The translations under genes and the position numbers were made by a program. A DNA stretch of 56,382 bases from a virus: IMG/VR virus record IMGVR_UViG_3300049919_000129, positions 1 through 56,382 of that record; one strand, 5' to 3'. Below, piece by piece: positions 1-7,591 of this stretch. The notes under the pieces are model-generated. The model was not told the DNA's origin. It ran no database searches and saw only the letters and a program-made list of their open reading frames with translations. The first letter of the stretch is position 1. Each line of letters starts with the position of its first letter.

Positions 1-2
1 AT

Positions 3-209
3 ATTGATGTTGGGAATTCGTTTGATCTCCTGACAAATCAACTCCTGCTTGAGGACGGTGGAAGAATTCTTATATCTGATTGTGACACATTGGTCATGGA
101 CATTCAAACAGAAAACGAAGCTTCGCTGCAGTATGACAAATCGGATGAGTTTAAAGCTGAAGCAGACTCCCTCTCATGGAGTGTCACTGATCCATTTTCG
201 GGGAATTAA
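3..209 (+). CDS. 14: C-terminal fragment of a probable neck protein (gp14-like)
   Basis: An open frame enters from the left edge and ends with TAA at 207-209, giving 68 residues that are acidic and end in 'SVTDPFSGN'. The start lies outside the window. It stops two bases before the ATG of the gp15 homologue, so both belong to one operon. In T4 the gene before 15 is 14, which encodes a neck protein that closes the filled head and joins it to the tail. The assignment rests mainly on synteny, because the visible fragment has no motif I can call decisive. Confidence 0.55.
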   Translation: MDVGNSFDLLTNQLLLEDGGRILISDCDTLVMDIQTENEASLQYDKSDEFKAEADSLSWSVTDPFSGN

Positions 210-211
210 TA

Positions 212-898
212 ATGTTCGCAAATAGCCCATATTATCATGCAACGATACGCAACGTAGTGGTGGCGGTTGGTCAACTCTTTTCTGGTATAACCCTAGTCAA
301 TAGAGATGGCACCACCAGAGAGCAAGCTCTTCGTGTGCCAATATCATATGGCCCAAAAAACAAGTGGCTAGAAAGATTAAAGACCCAACCAAATCTAGAC
401 AGTCAAGTCGTTGAGACCACATTGCCTAGGCTGTCTTTTGAATTCACAGATTACAAATATGATGCAATCCGGAAGATCGGAACTCAGGGCAATAGTGTGG
501 CTGGAACAATGGGGGCGAGTGGAATTAAACTCTTTAATCCGGTTCCGTATGATATTACCGTACAGTTGTATTCAATCACGAAGGATCAGGATGATTCTTT
601 GAAAATATTGGAGCAGATTCTCCCGTATTTCGCACCAAGTTTGAATATAAACATTCTAGTCCTACCTCAGCTAGGAATCAGAAAAGATATCCCTCTAGTT
701 CTCGATGCGGTTTCCGTTGTAGATACATACGAAGGTGATAGGGACACGTACAGAACTGTCGTCCAGAACTTTACCTTCACCGCCAAGGTTGATTTGTTTG
801 GGCCTGTAAAGAAGATGAGTTCCAAGGTCGAACAAGTTGAGATCGGCATTTCTCAATTTGCAGATATTCCCCCACTAGAATCTCTACGATTTGTTTGA
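212..898 (+). CDS. 15: Tail sheath stabiliser / tail completion protein gp15
   Basis: The 228-residue product resembles T4 gp15, the hexameric cap that ends the tail tube and sheath and presents the tail to the neck. The N terminus with 'YHATIRNVVVAVGQLFSGI', followed by 'RVPISYGPKNKWLERL' and the central 'ILEQILPYFAPSLNI', parallels the T4 protein (RVPITYASKEHF, VEQILPYFQPHFN). It is shorter than T4 gp15 (about 270 residues), lacking the proline-rich C-terminal extension. A GGGGA sequence precedes the ATG. The position directly before the terminase genes is the T4 order. Expressed late with its neighbours. Confidence 0.9.
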   Translation: MFANSPYYHATIRNVVVAVGQLFSGITLVNRDGTTREQALRVPISYGPKNKWLERLKTQPNLDSQVVETTLPRLSFEFTDYKYDAIRKIGTQGNSVAGTMGASGIKLFNPVPYDITVQLYSITKDQDDSLKILEQILPYFAPSLNINILVLPQLGIRKDIPLVLDAVSVVDTYEGDRDTYRTVVQNFTFTAKVDLFGPVKKMSSKVEQVEIGISQFADIPPLESLRFV

Positions 899-919
899 AG
901 AAATCCATAGGAGTTTGTG

Positions 920-1390
920 ATGAGCGCAGCACTTAATAATTTATTTGGAATGAAGCCAGAAGGGGATACTTACGAAGTTTCTCCTTCTTATCACACAGAT
1001 ACTCCTATGGAATCGGTGCTGAAAGAAGTGTCGCCAGAGGATGATGTTAATACCGAGGAAGAAGACTTCAAATACACTCGGAAAAACCAATACGACTTAA
1101 TTGAGGTCGGTAAGGCTGCTGTTCAGACCGCACTTAAAATCGCAAGTGAGTCAGAGCAGCCGAGGGCAATTGAGACGTTGGCTTTGATGTTGAAAACCGC
1201 TAGCGAAATGAACAGACAATTAACCATGATGTCGAAAGATAAATCTGAAGCCAAGAAAGCTAAGAATGAGGTTAATGTTGGTCAGGCTGTTCCACAGATT
1301 GGAAATCAGACGAATAATATGGTTGTTATGAGCGGCAGTTTAGAAGAAGTTCTAGCAAAAATAAAGAAAGATAGAAATGAACCTATCTGA
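920..1390 (+). CDS. 16: Small terminase subunit gp16
   Basis: The product of 156 residues is the expected size for the small terminase subunit, which recognises concatemeric phage DNA and stimulates the ATPase and nuclease of the large subunit. It has an acidic N-terminal stretch, a central helical segment rich in Ala, Leu and Glu (about residues 50-110, the likely oligomerisation coiled coil) and a polar tail. An in-frame GTG at 917 is possible, but AGGAG at 910-914 is correctly spaced only for the ATG at 920. The 3' end overlaps the start of the large-subunit gene by 14 bases, which suggests translational coupling. Identification rests on size, composition and synteny. Confidence 0.82.
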   Translation: MSAALNNLFGMKPEGDTYEVSPSYHTDTPMESVLKEVSPEDDVNTEEEDFKYTRKNQYDLIEVGKAAVQTALKIASESEQPRAIETLALMLKTASEMNRQLTMMSKDKSEAKKAKNEVNVGQAVPQIGNQTNNMVVMSGSLEEVLAKIKKDRNEPI

Positions 1391-1781
1391 AATCGCTGAA
1401 TTCATAGAAAAGCTCAGCTTCAAAAACAACCAAAATCTTCGACCGGTTGGAGTGTCTTTTCCGTATACCGAAGCGGACATCCTAGAAGTCGCAAAGTGTG
1501 AGGCAGACCCGATATATTTCATCGAAAATTACATAAAAGTTATTCACCCAGATAGAGGGCTTGTTCCCATGCTTCTGCATGGATATCAAAAGAGAATGGT
1601 GACTGCATATCACACGAACAAGCAGGTCGTTACTATGGCATCACGACAACTCGGAAAATGTTGCTGCATAAATACTAAAGTTAAGGTTAGATCAAAAATA
1701 ACCAATACAACATACGAATTAACTTTAGGAGAATTTTATGAGTGGAACAGGTTTAAAGAAATGCTCAGGATGCCAATCTGA
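1377..1781 (+). CDS. 17: Terminase large subunit gp17, N-terminal half with N-part of a split intein
   Basis: This 134-codon gene encodes only the start of the packaging motor ATPase. Residues 1-94 are N-extein and end in 'TMASRQLGK', the first half of the Walker A loop (T4: SRQLGKTT). Residue 95 starts an intein: 'CCCINTKVKV' fits intein block A with a catalytic Cys1, and 'LTLGEFYEW' is typical of the short N-part of atypically split inteins. The last 12 residues are encoded within the overlap with the endonuclease gene and the frame stops at 1781. Intein block B is not here but in the second half. On its own the product cannot bind ATP. It must be trans-spliced to the product of 2796-4523, giving about 547 residues. 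Confidence 0.9.
   Translation: MNLSEIAEFIEKLSFKNNQNLRPVGVSFPYTEADILEVAKCEADPIYFIENYIKVIHPDRGLVPMLLHGYQKRMVTAYHTNKQVVTMASRQLGKCCCINTKVKVRSKITNTTYELTLGEFYEWNRFKEMLRMPI
1659..1778 (+). other. N-terminal fragment of the split terminase intein
   Basis: This forty-codon region begins at Cys1 (1659-1661), immediately after the Lys codon of the P-loop. It holds block A only (Cys, then Asn-Thr-Lys-Val at positions 5-8) and the LxLGEFYE segment. Canonical split inteins break after block B, at about residue 100. Here the break is before block B, as in the AceL-TerL type described from viral metagenomes. The ribosome-binding site of the inserted endonuclease gene (AGGAG, about 1726-1731) lies inside this coding stretch. 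Confidence 0.85.
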
Positions 1782-2820
1782 ATTTCATCCAGCGCATCCA
1801 AACCGCAAATTGTGCAACACATGTAGCGGTAAAAAGGTGTGCCAGATATGTCGTGGATATTTTGATAGGGTATATCATGTAAAGCAAGGAAAACATCACG
1901 TGAAATGTCATGCTTGCATGGTAAAGGGATCAAAAGAATTATTCGACGGCGCTCACATAGAGTCATACGTAGAATGTAACCTGTGCGGATACAAATCACA
2001 AGAGATAGGACTTCATCTAAAAAACGTACACGGGATATCCGCCGAAATATACGGAAAGCCGACAAAATCAAAGGATATGTGTGATAGGGTTCGCGGGGAT
2101 AAAAATCCAGCATATAACCATGGTGGCAGACTCTCTCCTTGGTCACTAAAATCCGAATATCACACCAAGGAACAAGTGGAAGAGTGCCGAAAGGTATCGT
2201 TGGAAAAGGCTAGGGCTAATGAAAACTGGAGTGCGCACACTACCACGCTGGATTTCTATTTAAATAAGGGAATGTCTGAAGATGACGCAAAGGCAGCACA
2301 ATCGGAACGCCAGACGACCTTTAGTCTAGAAAAGTGTCAGGAAAAGCATGGGATGTTGGAGGGATTTGCCGTGTGGCAGGATAGGCAGGATTCATGGCAA
2401 GACACCCTAAAGGCAAAACCAGAAGAAGAAATGCGAGAAATAAATAAAAGGAAAGTCTGGCGAAATGGGAAAACTTCAAAGACGGAATTGGAATTGCTCT
2501 TAGAGATTCAAAAACAGCTGGAAGTGAATTCTCAATTCATGATAGCAAATGAACGATCCTACTACTTCTTTGATATTGCCCTTGGAAATAAACTCATCGA
2601 ATTCAATGGGGATTATTGGCATGCCAACCCTAATAAATACAAAGATGAAAATAAGATAATCTATCGAGATAGAACCGCTAAGGTCATTTGGGATAGGGAT
2701 GAAAAGAAGATAAACACAGCAAATGAAAACGGATATGAAGTTCTCACCATATGGGAATCCGATTTCAAAAAGAATAAGGATGAAGTTATCGCACGATGTA
2801 TAACCTTTCTGACGAAGTAA
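1738..2820 (+). CDS. Vsr-like (EDxHD-type) homing endonuclease between terminase halves
   Basis: The product of 360 residues comes from a third reading frame. It overlaps the N-half gene by 44 bases and the C-half gene by 25. N-terminal zinc-binding pairs are visible (Cys9/12/26/29 and Cys35/38/57/60), followed by a C2H2-like finger (Cys80, Cys83, His93, His98). Residues about 248-345 look like a Vsr/PD-(D/E)XK nuclease: Glu250, 'FDIALGNKLIEFNGDYWH' (Asp279, Glu288, His295), Asp321 and the closing 'GYEVLTIWESD'. This matches the endonuclease family reported with fractured phage genes. It probably cuts intein-free terminase alleles near the P-loop codons and so spreads the split intein. AGGAG with good spacing precedes the ATG, and 'ATAAATACTA' at 1668-1677 may be a late promoter. 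Confidence 0.88.
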   Translation: MSGTGLKKCSGCQSEFHPAHPNRKLCNTCSGKKVCQICRGYFDRVYHVKQGKHHVKCHACMVKGSKELFDGAHIESYVECNLCGYKSQEIGLHLKNVHGISAEIYGKPTKSKDMCDRVRGDKNPAYNHGGRLSPWSLKSEYHTKEQVEECRKVSLEKARANENWSAHTTTLDFYLNKGMSEDDAKAAQSERQTTFSLEKCQEKHGMLEGFAVWQDRQDSWQDTLKAKPEEEMREINKRKVWRNGKTSKTELELLLEIQKQLEVNSQFMIANERSYYFFDIALGNKLIEFNGDYWHANPNKYKDENKIIYRDRTAKVIWDRDEKKINTANENGYEVLTIWESDFKKNKDEVIARCITFLTK

Positions 2821-3161
2821 CCAGAAAATTTGTTGATACAATTTCCGCCTCGGATTGGGAAATCGAGACGGAATCCGGCTGGGTCGACATTTTTCATATT
2901 AACAAAACCATACAATATGAAAAATGGATTTTGGAAACGGAATCTGGATTGCGGATAGAATGTGCAGATAACCACATTTTGTTCCTAGTGTCTGGGCAGG
3001 AAGTGTTCGTAAAAGACCTAGCTAAAGGGGACGTGGTACGAGGGCAGTTTGGAGGAGAAGTAGTATCCTGCGTAACCAAAACTTCCGAAAAGGAACACAT
3101 GTATGATCTTTCGGTTTCTGGAAATCATACATACTATGCAGAAGGATTACTGCACCACAAT
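2796..3161 (+). other. C-terminal fragment of the split terminase intein
   Basis: One hundred and twenty-two codons from the start of the second gp17 gene to the terminal Asn (3159-3161), followed by the +1 nucleophile Thr. The fragment contains blocks B, F and G, and its penultimate residue is His. Together with the 40-residue N-part it makes an intein of about 162 residues without an internal endonuclease domain, because the endonuclease has become a separate gene. Confidence 0.87.
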
Positions 3162-4523
3162 ACTACGGTTGCCGCCGCATATATCTGCTGGTATCTAATA
3201 TTCAATAAAGAAAAAACCGTAGCAATCCTAGCAAACAAGCAGGCAACTGCATATGAAATCATGGATAGGCTTCGTCTAATGTATGAATCTTTACCAAAAT
3301 TCATCCAGAGAGGGGTAATCACGTGGAATAGGGGTTCATTCTCCCTAGATAATTTGAGTAGGGTTTTTGCCTCAGCCACATCAAAAACTGCGATCCGGGG
3401 AAGAAGTCCGCAATTCGTTTATTGCGATGAGTACGCATTTATTGAAACTAGTCAGGCAGAAGAATTTTTCACTGCCGTATATCCGGCGCTTTCCGCAGGG
3501 AAAGAATCGAAGATGGTAATATCTTCAACTCCGAATGGCTTCAACTTTTTTGAAAAGCTCTGGAAAGAAGCGGAGAAGGGGATAAATGGGTTCGTCCCAA
3601 TTTTATGCATGTGGAATGAACACCCTGACCGAGATCAGAAATGGCTAGACGAACAAGTTGCAGCGTTAGGGGAGTTGAAATCTAACCAAGAGATATTCTG
3701 CACCTTTCTTGGAAGCTCGAAGCAGCTTCTTTCTGCCGCTGCCTTATCCCGCCTGTCATATGACACCCCAATTAAAGAATACCTAGATCAATATCGTGGA
3801 TTAAAGATTTACACCGCCCCAATTAAAGGGCACTCATACGTCACGACAGTCGATGTCTCTCGTGGTAGGCACTTAGATGCATCTGCGTTCTGGGTAGTTG
3901 ATGTTACCCAACAACCATATACCATCGCAGCTACATATAACAACAACGAAATATCTCCAATGATGTATGCAACCTTGCTACATCGAGTTTGCACTAATTA
4001 CAACGATTCTTATACCCTCATTGAGATAAACGATGTAGGCGCTCAGGTTGCGGATATTATGTATTCGGAATTGGAATACGACTCGATGTTCTGGACAAAA
4101 TCTGGAGATCAAGTTGGTAGGAAGGGGGCCGATCCTTACCCCGGAATCAGGACTACGAAGAAGACTAAAAGAATAGGATGTGCAAATCTGAAGGATTTGG
4201 TTGAGAAGAATAATTTAATTATTAATGACTTTCAGACGATTCAGCAGTTAAGCACCTTCGTACAATCCAAGACAGGATCATATGAAGCAGATGAGGGATT
4301 TAATGATGATATGGTCGCATGTGGATTTCTTTTTGCTTGGTTAGCATCACAACCATGGTTTAAAGATTTAACAGATCAGGATATGCGCATGCAAATGTAT
4401 TCGCAGGCGGAAAAGGATATCGAAGACGATCTACCAAAAGGATTTGGTTTTGCTGATGGAACTGAAGAATATGCTTCAGGGAATTTATCTTATGACAAGG
4501 AAGCCATGGCGGTTTTGCTTTGA
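2796..4523 (+). CDS. 17: Terminase large subunit gp17, C-terminal half with C-part of the split intein
   Basis: This gene encodes 575 residues. Residues 1-122 are the intein C-part: block B-like 'CADNHILF', then 'EHMYDLSVSGNHTYYAEGLLHHN' split over blocks F and G, ending with the catalytic Asn. The extein resumes with Thr-Thr at 3162, completing the Walker A loop as SRQLGK+TT. The ATPase Walker B is 'FVYCDEYAFI', with the coupling motif 'SSTPNGF'. The packaging nuclease acidic residues appear in 'TTVDVSRGRHLDASAF', 'LIEINDVG' and 'NDDMVACGF'. The frame is the same as the N-half. The nearest ribosome-binding sequence (AAGGA, 2776-2780) is far from the ATG, so translation may be coupled to the endonuclease gene. 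Only trans-splicing yields a working motor. Confidence 0.92.
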   Translation: MYNLSDEVTRKFVDTISASDWEIETESGWVDIFHINKTIQYEKWILETESGLRIECADNHILFLVSGQEVFVKDLAKGDVVRGQFGGEVVSCVTKTSEKEHMYDLSVSGNHTYYAEGLLHHNTTVAAAYICWYLIFNKEKTVAILANKQATAYEIMDRLRLMYESLPKFIQRGVITWNRGSFSLDNLSRVFASATSKTAIRGRSPQFVYCDEYAFIETSQAEEFFTAVYPALSAGKESKMVISSTPNGFNFFEKLWKEAEKGINGFVPILCMWNEHPDRDQKWLDEQVAALGELKSNQEIFCTFLGSSKQLLSAAALSRLSYDTPIKEYLDQYRGLKIYTAPIKGHSYVTTVDVSRGRHLDASAFWVVDVTQQPYTIAATYNNNEISPMMYATLLHRVCTNYNDSYTLIEINDVGAQVADIMYSELEYDSMFWTKSGDQVGRKGADPYPGIRTTKKTKRIGCANLKDLVEKNNLIINDFQTIQQLSTFVQSKTGSYEADEGFNDDMVACGFLFAWLASQPWFKDLTDQDMRMQMYSQAEKDIEDDLPKGFGFADGTEEYASGNLSYDKEAMAVLL

Positions 4524-4537
4524 CCTAATTAGATATT

Positions 4538-4546
4538 GATAAATAC
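4538..4546 (+). promoter_or_regulatory. Putative late promoter element GATAAATAC before gp18
   Basis: GATAAATAC lies 50 bases before the gp18 start, in an AT-rich gap after the terminase gene. The same nonamer recurs before other late-type genes in the window and resembles the T4 late -10 box TATAAATA. A small hairpin (TTGATT, GGAAAA, AATCAA) follows in the leader. Confidence 0.7.
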
Positions 4547-4596
4547 TTGTATTGATTGGAAAAAATCAACGAGATTAATTTAAAGGAGTAATAACA

Positions 4597-6903
4597 ATGG
4601 CCACACAACTATCACCTAGTATTGCAATAGTAGAAAAAGATTTCACCACCATCGTCCCACAAGTCGCGTCTTCTTTCGGCGGTCTGGTCGGTAGATTTGC
4701 TAAAGGTCCAATTTCAGAACCCGTTTTGATTAGTAGTTTCTCCCAATATGTCGAAGTGTTCGGAAAACCAACGGCAGGCAATTACCAAGAATGGTATGCT
4801 GGAGCAGAGTTCCTAAAATATGCAAATAAAATGTGGTGTGTTCGCCCAGAAGCAGCCTCAGCCCTTAATGCCACAACTGGTAACAAAGGTAGTCTGGTAA
4901 CAAACAAAACCACGTTTGATACCCTCAACGCAGACCCAACGGCCAATTTTCCATATGCTGACGTTGGTGAATTCGTTGCTAAGAGTGCCGGGTTAGGCGC
5001 AAATAGTTTGCAAGTTTATATGATTGATGCGGGTACTTGGAAAGAGTTTAAAGCATGGGCAGACGCAAACTCATTCTCATACCCAAATCAAGTGTCTCTT
5101 GCTAAGTATTTTGCACAGCCACCAAGAACGAGTGCATTCGTTGAGGCTCGCTCAGAATCTGGTTCTGGTTCTTCTTTGCGCACTGTCGTTACACTAGGCT
5201 CAATATCTAGTGTGGAAATTCTCGACAGTGGATTTAAATTTAACACCGGAGCCTACATCGAGGTTGCTGGAACTGGTGGTGCTGAACTTGTACCAGTGCT
5301 GGCTGACGGTGTTATACGGAATGTAGAAATTCTATCTGGTGGGGCTGGGTATTCTGATGGGGTGCACACGGTAGCAACTGGTGGTGCAGCAGGCGCAGGT
5401 AGTGGGGCCACAGTAACATATACGGTTAGTTCTGGTGTGATTACTTCTGCGGTTCTTACCTCTGAGACTGTCGGAACCACCATCAGGAAAAAAGGTGGAA
5501 CTGGTTATAGCCTAACCCCATTCACACAAAACGTGTCCGGTGGAGTTGGTGGAGTTCTTAGATTCACCGCATATGACGACGCTATATATTCAATCACAAT
5601 AAATAACGGTGGTTCTGGATATGGGGTTGTTGCGCCATCCGCGATGGTTTTCGATTCAAATAAGAATGACGAAATGCACATTCTTATCGTAGACACAGAT
5701 GGTTCTGTCAGTGGAGTCCGCAATCAGGTATTGGAACGGTTCGAAGGTCTATCGAAGGCTTCTAATGGAAAGCTAACAAATGGAGCCGACAATTACTACA
5801 TAAACGTAATCAACACCAGATCGAGTTATGTTTATGCGGTCAACGCACCAACGCAGCTTAGTGTTGGTGGTAATGAAGTATCTTGGGGTGCCACTGTTGA
5901 AGATGTGTATGCATCTAATAAATCTTTTAAGACAATGGTATCTGCTTCATTGACCACAGGTAACGTTGTCTCAGGGTTTTACAATCGTAAACTCGCTGGT
6001 GGTGTCAGCGGCACTGCACCAAGTGATTATCAAATCAAGCAGGCATATAACCTTCTAGCTGACGTTGATAATTATGACGTGAACCTGTTCCTAACAGGAG
6101 CATACTCGACTGATGTTATTCGTCATGTTGTGGAAAACGTTGTTTATTCAAGAAAAGATGCGATGGCATTCATTTCTCCACATAAAAATGGCCTCCCGCT
6201 ATCAAAGATGCAAGACCTCTTAGACTTTAAGAATATCGAACTTGCCCTTGCTGATCAGTATGCTATGTATGCAGTCATGGATACAGGATTTAAGTATATT
6301 GGTGATAGTTTCAGTAATACATATCGTTGGGTTCCAATGAACGGCGATACCGCTGGCCTATGCGCAAGAGTGGATGAAGAAGCCGATCCATGGTGGAGTC
6401 CTGCTGGATATAATCGCGGTGGCGTTAAGAACGTTATCAAGCTTGCGTACAATCCAAACTTGTCAGAGCGTGATGTTCTTTATCCAAAGGGAATTAACCC
6501 AATCATCACTATCCCCGGCTCTGGAACCCTTCTGTTCGGAGATCGTACTATGACTAGCAAGCCAAGTGCCTTCGACAGAATCAACGTTCGCAGATTGTTC
6601 AACATTTTGGAAAAGGCCATAAGCATTGCTGCTCGGTACAAGTTGTTCGAATTCAACGACACCTTCACCAGAGCACAGTTCGTTAGTATGGTCGAACCAT
6701 TCCTTCGGAATATTCAGGGTCGTCGTGGTATTACAGATTTCCGTGTTGTCTGCGATGCAACTAATAACGGTGGGGATGTCGTTGATTCAAATCGATTTGT
6801 TGCAGCAATATACGTCAAACCTGCTAGGAGTATTAATTTTATTACTCTGGAATTTATTGCTACATCCACCGGAGTCGATTTTTCTACGGTGATCGGTAGA
6901 TAA
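4597..6903 (+). CDS. 18: Tail sheath protein gp18
   Basis: The product of 768 residues forms the contractile tail sheath. Typical sheath segments are the N-terminal 'SIAIVEKDFTTIVPQVASS', the central 'NLFLTGAYSTDVIRHVVEN' with 'AFISPHKNG', and the C-terminal 'INVRRLFNILEKAIS' with 'RGITDFRVVCDATNN', the conserved tail that docks neighbouring subunits. It is about 100 residues longer than T4 gp18. Residues about 188-352 contain repeats of the 'GGSGYG / GGAGYSDG' kind, which look like a surface-exposed beta-rich insertion and would account for the extra length. A strong AAAGGAG precedes the ATG, with a late promoter element upstream and a hairpin after the stop. Confidence 0.95.
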   Translation: MATQLSPSIAIVEKDFTTIVPQVASSFGGLVGRFAKGPISEPVLISSFSQYVEVFGKPTAGNYQEWYAGAEFLKYANKMWCVRPEAASALNATTGNKGSLVTNKTTFDTLNADPTANFPYADVGEFVAKSAGLGANSLQVYMIDAGTWKEFKAWADANSFSYPNQVSLAKYFAQPPRTSAFVEARSESGSGSSLRTVVTLGSISSVEILDSGFKFNTGAYIEVAGTGGAELVPVLADGVIRNVEILSGGAGYSDGVHTVATGGAAGAGSGATVTYTVSSGVITSAVLTSETVGTTIRKKGGTGYSLTPFTQNVSGGVGGVLRFTAYDDAIYSITINNGGSGYGVVAPSAMVFDSNKNDEMHILIVDTDGSVSGVRNQVLERFEGLSKASNGKLTNGADNYYINVINTRSSYVYAVNAPTQLSVGGNEVSWGATVEDVYASNKSFKTMVSASLTTGNVVSGFYNRKLAGGVSGTAPSDYQIKQAYNLLADVDNYDVNLFLTGAYSTDVIRHVVENVVYSRKDAMAFISPHKNGLPLSKMQDLLDFKNIELALADQYAMYAVMDTGFKYIGDSFSNTYRWVPMNGDTAGLCARVDEEADPWWSPAGYNRGGVKNVIKLAYNPNLSERDVLYPKGINPIITIPGSGTLLFGDRTMTSKPSAFDRINVRRLFNILEKAISIAARYKLFEFNDTFTRAQFVSMVEPFLRNIQGRRGITDFRVVCDATNNGGDVVDSNRFVAAIYVKPARSINFITLEFIATSTGVDFSTVIGR

Positions 6904-6911
6904 ACCATATT

Positions 6912-6935
6912 GGGAATCCTAGAAATAGGATTCCC
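6912..6935 (+). terminator. Perfect 10-bp hairpin with GAAA tetraloop after gp18
   Basis: GGGAATCCTA, loop GAAA, TAGGATTCCC. The stem is perfect and the loop is of the stable GNRA class. There is no T-run, so it may be an RNA processing or 3'-end stabilising structure, or a weak terminator, between the sheath and tube genes. Confidence 0.6.
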
Positions 6936-6939
6936 TCTG

Positions 6940-6948
6940 AATAAATAA
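6940..6948 (+). promoter_or_regulatory. Possible weak late promoter AATAAATAA before gp19
   Basis: AATAAATAA lies 30 bases before the gp19 start and just after the hairpin. It differs from the GATAAATAC motif at the first and last bases. Because tube protein is needed in large amounts, a second promoter here is plausible, but the match is imperfect. Confidence 0.35.
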
Positions 6949-6977
6949 CCAATAGCAATTAAACAAAAGGATAAAAA

Positions 6978-7559
6978 ATGAGCATACAGCAATTTAAGGG
7001 GTCTCTAACAGGGGGCGGAGCCAGACAAAACCAGTTCCGCGTACAATTAGCATTCCCAACAGCCGCTTCAGTAGGTGGATCAGCCGCGTCGAAAGCAGAG
7101 TTCCTTTGTTCTGCTGCTTCCCTCCCCGGTTCTACAATCGGAGTTACCCCAGTACAATTTCGCGGCAGAAACGTCCCATTGGCAGGAGAAAGAACATTTC
7201 AGCCATGGACAATTCAGTGTATCAACGACACTGATTTCGCCCTACGGGATGCGTTTGAAAAATGGATGGAAAAAATCAATGGGGTTAAGGATAACACAGG
7301 CATAACAAACCCAAATCTTTATGGTGCACAACTTGCAGTGCATCAACTAGATCGCAATGGTAGTACCATAAAGACATATACTTTCATCGATGCTTGGCCT
7401 TCTGATATTGGAGAAATCCAACTTGACTTCGGGGCAAACAACCAAGTTGAAGTTTTCCCTGTCACTCTTCAATATTCATACTGGGAAACCAAGACAACTT
7501 CATCTGGTGTATCTGCAAACGTTGGTATCGCTACTCCGTTTGGCTCAGTCAGTCTCTAA
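6978..7559 (+). CDS. 19: Tail tube protein gp19
   Basis: The product of 193 residues is the main tail tube subunit, which stacks as hexamers inside the sheath and conducts the DNA. The N-terminal 'GGGARQNQFRVQLAFP', the segment 'SAASLPGSTIGVTPVQFRGRNVPLAGERTFQPWTI' (two consecutive family motifs) and the C-terminal 'VTLQYSYWE' are typical of T4 gp19. Length compares with 163 residues in T4. AAGGA six bases before the ATG is a good ribosome-binding site. It lies between sheath and portal genes, as in T4. Confidence 0.93.
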   Translation: MSIQQFKGSLTGGGARQNQFRVQLAFPTAASVGGSAASKAEFLCSAASLPGSTIGVTPVQFRGRNVPLAGERTFQPWTIQCINDTDFALRDAFEKWMEKINGVKDNTGITNPNLYGAQLAVHQLDRNGSTIKTYTFIDAWPSDIGEIQLDFGANNQVEVFPVTLQYSYWETKTTSSGVSANVGIATPFGSVSL

Positions 7560-7591
7560 AATAATTTAGCACAATTGAGAGAAACTATATA

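Noticed and set aside
2631-2640. AATAAATAC-like box inside the Vsr-like endonuclease gene as promoter for the second terminase half
   Set aside because: It lies about 160 bases before that start, inside coding sequence, and lacks the first G of the motif. Translational coupling is simpler.
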